Shown here: positions 1 through 5,608 of the stretch, one piece after another | Numbering within the stretch: the first letter of the stretch is position 1 | How the letters are laid out: the number at the start of each line of letters is the position of its first letter | Translations under genes and position numbers: made by a program | Notes under the pieces: generated by a model | Databases searched by the model: none | The model's input: only the letters and a program-made list of their open reading frames with translations | Told to the model about the DNA's origin: nothing | From: Patescibacteria group bacterium | Lineage (GTDB): Bacteria > Patescibacteriota > Patescibacteriia > UBA1558 > S5-K13 | DNA length: 10,018 bases | Direction: 5' to 3' | Assembly (NCBI GenBank): GCA_028703545.1 | Contig: JAQVMR010000031.1 | Span: 1-10,018, forward strand

Positions 1-491
1 AAATGTGTGCAATTGTTGGCTATTGTCATGACATGGGAAATTTCCTAGGAAGAACGGATCATCACTACTGGAGCGCTATGTTATTTATGCAAACATTTTT
101 AAAAGAAATTGATAATCCCGAAGAGCTTGCAACAATCATGCAGGCAATTACATCTCACGATAAAGATGAATTAAAAATTGTAAATGCTGTTTCCGCTGTT
201 TTAATACTGGCAGACAAATCAGATGTACATCGAACAAGAGTAAAAACTAAAAAAACAATTGACATAACAAGTGATATTCACGACAGAGTAAATTATGCTG
301 CGATGAAAAATGATTTCTCCGTAAATAAATTAAAAAAGGAAATTAAATTAAAAATCCAGATTGATACAAAAATTACAAGTCCTATGGATTATTTTGAAAT
401 ATTTATAGAGCGCATGACTTTTTGTAAAACAGCTGCTGAATTTTTAGGATATAAATTTACACTAATAATAAACAATTCTAAATTATCTTAA
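1..491 (+). CDS. HD-domain metal-dependent phosphohydrolase, 5'-truncated by the window edge
   Basis: Probable HD-superfamily phosphohydrolase; the substrate cannot be told. The 162 visible residues (counted from the ATG at base 3) show the HD doublet at H9-D10 in CHDMGN, a histidine pair H20-H21, a second HD pair at H53-D54 (SHDKD) and a late aspartate in LADKSD (D71). This order of metal ligands is typical of HD hydrolases. The first metal-binding histidine of the family should lie upstream of the HD doublet and is absent, and the frame stays open to base 1, so the ATG at 3 is probably internal and the gene starts outside the window. The C-terminal part (residues 85-162) is lysine-rich and has no motif I recognise. 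The gene ends NSKLS-TAA, and the same 18-base coding end recurs after the next gene. Hand-counted G+C is about 30%. The next gene starts 2 bp after the stop. Confidence 0.75.
   Translation, partial: MCAIVGYCHDMGNFLGRTDHHYWSAMLFMQTFLKEIDNPEELATIMQAITSHDKDELKIVNAVSAVLILADKSDVHRTRVKTKKTIDITSDIHDRVNYAAMKNDFSVNKLKKEIKLKIQIDTKITSPMDYFEIFIERMTFCKTAAEFLGYKFTLIINNSKLS
474..491 (+). repeat. Direct repeat copy 1 (3' end of HD gene)
   Basis: AATTCTAAATTATCTTAA is the last six codons of the HD-domain gene (NSKLS-stop). It matches the copy at 1136-1153 at 16 of 18 positions, with the first 14 bases identical. The two copies bracket exactly one gene, the alpha/beta hydrolase at 494-1129. Confidence 0.6.
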
Positions 492-493
492 AA

Positions 494-1129
494 ATGAAAA
501 ATAAAATTCAAATTATCTTAATACATGGCGGAACAACCTTTAAAAATTATAAAGATTATGAAAATTTTTTAAAAACAAGAAAGATAACAATAAAAAAAAG
601 AATCGACTGGAAAGATGATTATTTTAACAATTCCCTTGGGAGAAACTTTGAAATTATAAAACCAAAGATGCCATTAAAGGATAATGCAAAGTATAATGAA
701 TGGAAAATTCATTTTGAAAGATATTTTCCGTTTATAAGAGATAATGTAATTTTAATAGGAACTTCTCTCGGGGGTATATTTCTTGCAAAATACCTATCAG
801 AAAATAATTTTCCAAAAAAAATCTTATCCATTTATTTAATTTGTCCCCCATTTGATAATACTTTAATAAATGAGAATTTAGTTGGAGGATTTAAATTAAA
901 ATCAAGTCTATCAAATATAGAAAAAAATTGTAAAAATATAATATTATTATTTTCAAAAAATGATAATGTTGTACCAATCTCACACGCAGATAAATATAAA
1001 AAGTTATTGAAAAACACAAAAATAATAATTTATAAAAATAAAAATGGACACTTTAAGATTCAAAAATTTCCTGAACTAATAAAAATGCTAAAGGCTGATC
1101 TACAACATAAAATAAAAAATAATAAATAA
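494..1129 (+). CDS. Small alpha/beta-fold serine hydrolase (RBBP9/YdeN-like)
   Basis: A 211-residue single-domain alpha/beta hydrolase, probably a cytoplasmic esterase of the RBBP9/YdeN type; the substrate is unknown. The early strand IILIHGG (residues 7-13) supplies the oxyanion-hole region. The nucleophile elbow is GTSLGG, with serine 91. The acid is probably D157 in SKNDNVVP and the base H186 in NGHFK, a complete triad in the usual order. There is no signal peptide or membrane segment. It starts 2 bp after the HD gene with no Shine-Dalgarno sequence, so it is probably cotranscribed. Hand-counted G+C is about 22%, well below the HD gene (about 30%), and the gene sits between two copies of the HD gene's 3' end. 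This suggests later insertion. The fold call is firm; the subfamily is less certain. Confidence 0.75.
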   Translation: MKNKIQIILIHGGTTFKNYKDYENFLKTRKITIKKRIDWKDDYFNNSLGRNFEIIKPKMPLKDNAKYNEWKIHFERYFPFIRDNVILIGTSLGGIFLAKYLSENNFPKKILSIYLICPPFDNTLINENLVGGFKLKSSLSNIEKNCKNIILLFSKNDNVVPISHADKYKKLLKNTKIIIYKNKNGHFKIQKFPELIKMLKADLQHKIKNNK

Positions 1130-1135
1130 AAAAAT

Positions 1136-1153
1136 AATTCTAAATTATCATAG
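1136..1153 (+). repeat. Direct repeat copy 2 (vestigial 3' end of HD gene)
   Basis: AATTCTAAATTATCATAG lies 6 bp after the stop of the alpha/beta hydrolase gene. It would also encode NSKLS-stop, so it looks like a second copy of the end of the HD-domain gene. The copies differ only at T/A and A/G near the 3' end. It is not part of a gene now. Confidence 0.55.
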
Positions 1154-1177
1154 AAAATTTCCCTGCTTGACTTTTAA

Positions 1178-1204
1178 AAAACATTTGTTCTAGACAAATG
1201 TTTT
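1178..1204. promoter_or_regulatory. 11-bp inverted repeat (operator or weak terminator)
   Basis: The arms AAAACATTTGT (1178-1188) and ACAAATGTTTT (1194-1204) are perfectly complementary around the loop TCTAG. The stem is AT-rich and followed by TAAATTT rather than a clean T-run, so it would be a poor intrinsic terminator for the upstream pair of genes. A TTGACT box (1167-1172) lies just upstream and the extended -10 of the exonuclease gene 25 bp downstream, so an operator is as likely. The left half contains AAC-N4-GTTC, one base short of the Gram-positive LexA half-site pattern GAAC-N4-GTTC. Confidence 0.5.
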
Positions 1205-1228
1205 AAATTTCTGAAATACTACACATTG

Positions 1229-1237
1229 TGGTAAAAT
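1229..1237 (+). promoter_or_regulatory. Extended -10 promoter of exonuclease-rlmN
   Basis: TGGTAAAAT is a TGn-extended -10 element. No good -35 is seen 17 bp upstream (TTCTGA). The predicted start near 1244 leaves a leader of about 20 nt before the ATG at 1264, with no Shine-Dalgarno sequence. The element closely resembles TGCTAAAAT ahead of the trxB-like gene. Confidence 0.5.
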
Positions 1238-1263
1238 ATATACACTAAATACTAAATAAACTA

Positions 1264-1893
1264 ATGTACCTCTTCTTTGACACAGAAACAACAGGATTGC
1301 CAATAAACTGGAATGCACCGATTTCAGATTTTTCTAATTGGCCAAGGGTAGTACAAATTGCGTGGGCCCATTACAATGAAAAAGGCAAAGAAATAAAATC
1401 AAAATCATACATTATAAAACCTGAAAATTTTTTTATTCCAATAGAATCTGCTCGAGTTCATGGGATCACAACTGAAATGGCAAATGAATCTGGGGTTGAA
1501 TTAAAAGCAGCTTTAAATGAATTTACAAGAGCAATAAAAGATTCTCAATATTTAATAGCCCACAATATTAGTTTTGATGAAAAAGTAGTGGGGGCAGAAT
1601 TTTTAAGAAAAAACATGAAAAACAACATACAATTTATAAAAAAAATCTGCACAATGGAATCTTCTGTAAATTTCTGTAAAATTCCAGGGAAAGATAAATA
1701 TAAATTTCCAAAACTCGATGAATTATATTTTAAATTATTCAATACTCATTTCTCCAATGCTCACAATGCGCTAGTTGATGTAAGAGCCTGTGCAAGATGT
1801 TTTTTTGAACTACAAAAACTTAATGTAATAAAATCTCCGGAAACCAAACAAGAAAAAAAATCTCTATTACAACAAAGTATTTTTAATTTTTAA
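1264..1893 (+). CDS. DnaQ-like DEDDh 3'-5' exonuclease with C-terminal clamp-binding-like motif
   Basis: A 209-residue RNase T/DnaQ-fold 3'-5' exonuclease, expected to trim DNA (or RNA) 3' ends with two metal ions. The Exo I motif is FDTETTG (D6, E8). Exo II is in LIAHNISFD (D105). Exo III is AHNALVD, with H167 and D172, giving a complete DEDDh set. The segment at residues 12-30 between Exo I and VQIAW (GLPINWNAP...) is a known variant of stand-alone bacterial exonucleases of this family. The last residues are QQSIF-NF (203-209), close to the beta-clamp-binding consensus QLSLF, on a charged flexible tail (residues 190-202). That fits an exonuclease tethered to the sliding clamp. It could be the proofreading epsilon subunit or a separate repair exonuclease, and sequence alone does not decide. 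There is no BRCT or UvrC-type fusion. rlmN follows after 2 bp. Confidence 0.85.
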   Translation: MYLFFDTETTGLPINWNAPISDFSNWPRVVQIAWAHYNEKGKEIKSKSYIIKPENFFIPIESARVHGITTEMANESGVELKAALNEFTRAIKDSQYLIAHNISFDEKVVGAEFLRKNMKNNIQFIKKICTMESSVNFCKIPGKDKYKFPKLDELYFKLFNTHFSNAHNALVDVRACARCFFELQKLNVIKSPETKQEKKSLLQQSIFNF

Positions 1894-1895
1894 CT

Positions 1896-2891
1896 ATGAA
1901 TCTAGATAAGTTAAAAAAAATATTAAAAGACGAAAAAAGTTATCGTCTTTCTCAAATTAAAAAAGCAATATTTATTGATCTAATAAATGATTTTTCTTTG
2001 ATTTCATCTCTGCCAAAAGAACTTCGCGAAAAATTAAATAACGAACTAGACTTGAAAATAAAAGGATGTATATCTAAATCAGAAAAAACAGACACCCAAA
2101 AAGCTTTAATAAGTCTATCCGATGGAGCACAAATTGAATCAGTTTTAATGAGATATGAAAATGGTAGAAACACAGTTTGCGTTTCATGTCAAGTTGGATG
2201 TCCTATGAATTGCTCATTTTGTTTAACTGGACAAATGGGATTTAAAAGAAATTTGGATACATTTGAAATAATAGAACAAGTTTTATATTTCCAAAGACTA
2301 CTAAAAAAAGAAAATCAAACTGTAAAAAATATAGTATTTATGGGAATGGGGGAGCCAATGTTGAATTATGATAATGTAATTAATGCAATAAAGATATTAA
2401 ATGATAAAAATGCTTTTAATATTGGTGCAAGAAAAATCTCTATTTCAACTTGTGGCATTGTAGATGGAATAAATAAATTAGCAGATGAAAATATTCAATC
2501 AAATTTAGCAATTTCACTTCACGCACCTGGTGATGAAATAAGAACAAAAATCATGCCAATAAATAAAAAAGATAATATAAAAAGTATTTTAGGGGCGGTT
2601 GATAATTATATAAAAAAAACTAACAGAAAGGTCATGTTTGAATATGCCCTAATAAAAGGAATAAATGACAGTGAAAAAAACGCACAAGAATTATCAAAAA
2701 TCATGAATAAAAAATTATACATGGTTAATCTGATAAAATATAATAATACAGGAATTTATAAATCACCAGAAAGAGAAGTTATAAAAAAATTCAAAGACGT
2801 TTTAATAAAAAATGGTATAAATGTTACAGAAAGATACAGATTTGGAGAAGAAATTAACGCTGCATGCGGACAATTAGCCACAAAATCATAA
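1896..2891 (+). CDS. rlmN: 23S rRNA (adenine-2503-C2)/tRNA adenine-37 methyltransferase RlmN
   Basis: Radical-SAM methyltransferase that methylates C2 of A2503 in 23S rRNA and, in some bacteria, A37 of certain tRNAs. The 331 residues open with a small helical accessory domain (1 to about 75). The radical-SAM cluster motif follows as GCPMNCSFC, with the 4Fe-4S ligands C102, C106 and C109. The upstream cysteine C95 (TVCVSC) corresponds to E. coli C118 and the C-terminal C324 (INAACGQL) to C355, the pair needed for the methyl-transfer mechanism. The SAM-binding GMGEP motif is at 150-154. All of this separates RlmN from the rest of the radical-SAM family; Cfr, its resistance-conferring paralogue, is less likely given the household context. 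It is about 50 residues shorter than the E. coli enzyme, mostly at the N-terminus. It starts 2 bp after the exonuclease gene, without a ribosome-binding site. Confidence 0.93.
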   Translation: MNLDKLKKILKDEKSYRLSQIKKAIFIDLINDFSLISSLPKELREKLNNELDLKIKGCISKSEKTDTQKALISLSDGAQIESVLMRYENGRNTVCVSCQVGCPMNCSFCLTGQMGFKRNLDTFEIIEQVLYFQRLLKKENQTVKNIVFMGMGEPMLNYDNVINAIKILNDKNAFNIGARKISISTCGIVDGINKLADENIQSNLAISLHAPGDEIRTKIMPINKKDNIKSILGAVDNYIKKTNRKVMFEYALIKGINDSEKNAQELSKIMNKKLYMVNLIKYNNTGIYKSPEREVIKKFKDVLIKNGINVTERYRFGEEINAACGQLATKS

Positions 2892-2914
2892 AACTTTAAT
2901 TTTGGACTTATTTA

Positions 2915-2923
2915 TGCTAAAAT
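2915..2923 (+). promoter_or_regulatory. Extended -10 promoter of the trxB-thpR-tagA/nudix-gltX operon
   Basis: TGCTAAAAT is a TGn-extended -10; the -35 17 bp upstream is weak (TTTAAT, 2895-2900). The predicted start is near 2930, about 20 nt before the ATG at 2951, inside the loop of the hairpin at 2923-2940. There is no Shine-Dalgarno sequence. Confidence 0.55.
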
Positions 2924-2947
2924 ACTGATATTAATCAGTAATTTTTT
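2923..2947 (+). terminator. Hairpin plus T-run: terminator of rlmN overlapping the trxB promoter
   Basis: TACTGAT (2923-2929) pairs with ATCAGTA (2934-2940) around the loop ATTA, then one A and TTTTTT (2942-2947). The 7-bp stem has only two G-C pairs, so termination would be weak. Because the downstream operon's predicted start falls inside the loop, its own transcript would lack the left arm and escape the hairpin. An operator overlapping the start site is the alternative reading. Confidence 0.5.
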
Positions 2948-2950
2948 ATT

Positions 2951-3874
2951 ATGGAAAATATCTATGACATTATAATAATTGGTGCTGGACCAGCAGGATA
3001 CACAGCTTCAATTTATGCATCAAGATACAAGCTAAAAAACATGATAATTGGTGAAATTTTTGGTGGTTATGCAACACAAGCTCATATTGTTGCTAATTTT
3101 CCTAGTGAAGAAAGCATCGAGGGATCAGAGCTTGCGGAAAAGATGCATAAACATGCAGAAAATCTAAGAGCAGAAATTATTCAAGGAAAAGTAATTGATA
3201 TTAAAAAAAATGATAATAATTTTGAAGTTGCAACCGATAATAATAAAACTGTTATTGCAAAATCAATAATAATAGCAATTGGCACAAAACACAGAAAATT
3301 AGGATTAAAAAATGAGACAGAATTTGTTGGTAGGGGCGTATCATATTGTGCAACCTGTGATGCAATGTTTTTCAAAAACAAAACAGTTGTAGTTTTAGGA
3401 GGGTCTGATAGTGCAAACAAGGCATCATTATATTTAGCAGATATTGCAAATCATGTTTATCAAATTTACAGAGCTAAAGAGCTTCGTGGAGATAAACAAC
3501 AAATTGAACGTGTTCTTGAAAACAAAAAAATTGATGTAATTTATGAAACAAATATCATAAAGCTACTGGGAGAAAAAAAATTAGAAAAAATAATTTTAGA
3601 CAAAGAGTACAATGGAAGCAAAGAATTAGAAACCAATGGATTATTTATAGAAATCGGATCAGAACCAGAATATGGACTCATAGAAAAATTAAATTTAAAA
3701 ACAGATGAATTGGGATTTATAAATGTAGGAAAAGATCAAAAAACAAATATTGAAGGTGTTTTTGCTGCTGGAGATATTACAAACGCAACTGGCAATTTCA
3801 AACAAATTATAACAGCTTGTTCTCAGGGAGCGGTATCAGCAAACTCAGCCTATAATTACATAAAATCCAAATAA
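2951..3874 (+). CDS. trxB: Thioredoxin reductase-like FAD/NAD(P)-dependent oxidoreductase (TrxB family)
   Basis: A 307-residue class II pyridine nucleotide-disulfide oxidoreductase, expected to pass electrons from NAD(P)H through FAD to a CxxC disulfide and on to thioredoxin or a similar protein. The FAD dinucleotide motif is GAGPAG (11-16), the redox pair is C133-ATC-C136 followed by D137, and the FAD-contacting motif GVFAAGD is at 269-275. The second dinucleotide fold begins GGSDSA (150-155). In NADPH-specific enzymes the HRRxxxR stretch grips the 2'-phosphate; here it reads YRAKELR (173-179), with the middle arginine replaced by alanine, so cofactor preference may differ. No thioredoxin gene lies in the window. 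The stop codon overlaps the next start codon by one base, showing tight coupling with thpR. Length and domain order are normal for TrxB. Confidence 0.85.
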   Translation: MENIYDIIIIGAGPAGYTASIYASRYKLKNMIIGEIFGGYATQAHIVANFPSEESIEGSELAEKMHKHAENLRAEIIQGKVIDIKKNDNNFEVATDNNKTVIAKSIIIAIGTKHRKLGLKNETEFVGRGVSYCATCDAMFFKNKTVVVLGGSDSANKASLYLADIANHVYQIYRAKELRGDKQQIERVLENKKIDVIYETNIIKLLGEKKLEKIILDKEYNGSKELETNGLFIEIGSEPEYGLIEKLNLKTDELGFINVGKDQKTNIEGVFAAGDITNATGNFKQIITACSQGAVSANSAYNYIKSK

Positions 3875-4401
3875 TGAGATTATTTTTAGCAATAAAACCC
3901 AGTGCGGATATACAGGAAAAATTGTATAAACAAATACAAAATCTCCCACAAAATCTAAATTTAAGACCTGTAAAATTAGAAGATCTACACATAACATTAC
4001 AATTTTTTGGCGAAGTAGAGGATGCTAAAATTGATGAGTTAATAAGCCTTATAAACTATAATTTAGATATCTCAAGCTTTATAGTAAAAACAGAGGGTGT
4101 TATATTTTTTCCACGTTTTGGAGATGCAAAAATAATAGGAATAAAATGTTTTATTCCAGAAAAAGAATTTCAAAATATTTTAAGATTGAACAAATTATTT
4201 GTTCAATCTGAATTTTCAAAAACTGAAAGGGGATTCATTCCACACATGACAATTTTTAGAGTGGATGGGGTAATTAATAAAGATAAATATAATATTGCGC
4301 CAAATATAGAGTTTGAAGTGAAAACACTTGATTTAATAAAAAGCGAATTAAAGCCATCTGGGCCACTTTATAAAACTATAAAGGAGTTTAAATTAAAATG
4401 A
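3874..4401 (+). CDS. thpR: RNA 2',3'-cyclic phosphodiesterase (2H family, ThpR/LigT)
   Basis: A 175-residue 2H phosphoesterase. The family opens 2',3'-cyclic phosphates at RNA ends to 2'-phosphates and, in vitro, can join 2'-5' RNA ends. Both signature HxTx motifs are present: HITL at 39-42 (in DLHITLQFFG) and HMTI at 124-127 (in FIPHMTIFRV). The N-terminal MRLFLAI strand is typical of the family, and the length matches bacterial ThpR. Its start overlaps the trxB-like stop by one base and its TGA stop overlaps the next start by four bases (ATGA), so it is translated within the operon. Its TGA is the one clear TGA stop among the rightward genes and shows that TGA is not read as glycine here. 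The 3' end of the gene also contains AAGGAG (4381-4386), the only convincing Shine-Dalgarno sequence in the window, serving the next gene. Confidence 0.9.
   Translation: MRLFLAIKPSADIQEKLYKQIQNLPQNLNLRPVKLEDLHITLQFFGEVEDAKIDELISLINYNLDISSFIVKTEGVIFFPRFGDAKIIGIKCFIPEKEFQNILRLNKLFVQSEFSKTERGFIPHMTIFRVDGVINKDKYNIAPNIEFEVKTLDLIKSELKPSGPLYKTIKEFKLK
4381..4386 (+). promoter_or_regulatory. Shine-Dalgarno sequence for the tagA/nudix gene
   Basis: AAGGAG lies inside the end of thpR, 11 nt before the ATG at 4398. It stands out because the other starts in the window have no recognisable ribosome-binding site. It could also be chance, since the bases encode Lys-Glu. Confidence 0.5.
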
Positions 4402-5603
4402 AAACAAACATATTAACAGTCAATATTGATAATATTAATTACGAAAAAACTCTCTCAAAAATAGAGGAATTTATTAATGACGATAGACAACATTATATTG
4501 TAACTCCAAATCCTGAAATAATTTTAAAAGCATCAAGAGATTCTTCATATCGCGCTGTTTTAAATAATGCTGATTTATCACTTCCAGATGGATTTGGCGT
4601 GATACTAGCCTCAATATTTTTAGGAAATCCTATTTATAAAAGAGTTACAGGATCGGACTTAAGCAATAAATTATTTGAATTGGCGGACAAAAAACAATAT
4701 AAAATATTTTTACTCGGGGGAATGGGAGATAGTGCAGGGATTGCAAAAACTAAATTAGAATTGAAATATAAAAATATAGAAATAGTAGGCGCCACCAGTG
4801 GATTTGAAAATATCAAAGATATAACGCCAGAGGAAAATGAAAATATCATAAACATTATAAATAATGGTGGCACACAAATACTTTTTGTTGGTTACGGCGC
4901 TCCATTTCAAGAAAAATGGATATTTGATAATTTATCAAAAATGCCCAGAGTTAAAGTAGCGTTAGGAATTGGTGGAGTGATTGATTTTGTATCAGGATAT
5001 GCCGTAAGAGCGCCAAAATTAATTAGAAAAATAGGTATGGAGTGGTTTTGGAGATTAATAACAGAGCCAAAAAGAATTGATAGAATTTTTAATGCAGTTG
5101 TAATATTTTCTTGGAATGTTTTGAAATGGAAAATACATTTATTGAAACCTTTTAGAAAAAATGTAGTTGCTGTAATTATAAATGACAAAAATGAAATATT
5201 AGTTATTAAACAAAGATATGAAAAATTTGGTTATAGATTCCCACAAGGCGGTGTAGAAAAAAATGAAGACGAAAAAGATTCTCTAATGAGAGAAATTTAT
5301 GAGGAAACGGGACTAACAAAATTAAAAGTTTTAGGAATATCTAATAGAACAAGTTCTCATTACTGGCCAATGGAATGGCACAACATTCCAGAATATCATA
5401 AAAAATATAACAAACAATTTTGCGGTCAAAAACAAACTATATATTTTTTAAGAACAACTGAAAATGAAAAATTCAATCCACAAGAGGATGATATTGATGA
5501 TTATAAGTGGATTAAAAAGCAAGAACTAGAAAATATAATCACATTAATAAAAAAACAACTCTTGGAAATAGTTTTAGGTGAAATTGATAAATATTTAAAA
5601 TAA
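4398..5603 (+). CDS. Bifunctional fusion: WecG/TagA/CpsF glycosyltransferase plus RppH-like NUDIX hydrolase
   Basis: One uninterrupted 401-residue frame with two enzyme domains. Residues 1 to about 250 are a GT26 (WecG/TagA/CpsF) glycosyltransferase, a family that adds an N-acetyl-hexosamine to lipid-linked precursors of wall or surface polymers. Seen are TPNPE (36-40), LPDGFG with the probable catalytic D64, RVTGSDL (82-88), GAPFQEKW (167-174), the GGVIDF..G..RAP segment (192-206) and EWFWRLITEP (215-224). A basic, aromatic stretch at about 228-254 resembles the membrane-binding tail of TagA. Residues 255-401 are a NUDIX domain with a perfect box: G284, E290, then REIYEETGL at 298-306. RFPQGG before it and GQKQ (343-346) after it are RppH/Ap4A-hydrolase traits. 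The first domain should act at the membrane; the second would hydrolyse capped RNA ends, dinucleoside polyphosphates or a nucleotide sugar. Both domains look intact. Confidence 0.88.
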   Translation: MKTNILTVNIDNINYEKTLSKIEEFINDDRQHYIVTPNPEIILKASRDSSYRAVLNNADLSLPDGFGVILASIFLGNPIYKRVTGSDLSNKLFELADKKQYKIFLLGGMGDSAGIAKTKLELKYKNIEIVGATSGFENIKDITPEENENIINIINNGGTQILFVGYGAPFQEKWIFDNLSKMPRVKVALGIGGVIDFVSGYAVRAPKLIRKIGMEWFWRLITEPKRIDRIFNAVVIFSWNVLKWKIHLLKPFRKNVVAVIINDKNEILVIKQRYEKFGYRFPQGGVEKNEDEKDSLMREIYEETGLTKLKVLGISNRTSSHYWPMEWHNIPEYHKKYNKQFCGQKQTIYFLRTTENEKFNPQEDDIDDYKWIKKQELENIITLIKKQLLEIVLGEIDKYLK

Positions 5604-5608
5604 AATAT

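Noticed and set aside
1167..1196. TTGACT...TAGACA as the main promoter of the exonuclease gene
   Set aside because: The -10 match is poor (3/6) and it would lie inside the palindrome; the extended TGGTAAAAT element downstream is a better candidate.
4399..4401. Possible TGA recoding (glycine, as in Gracilibacteria/Absconditabacteria)
   Set aside because: ThpR ends normally at this TGA, which overlaps the next start as ATGA; every other gene reads through its family motifs without internal TGA.
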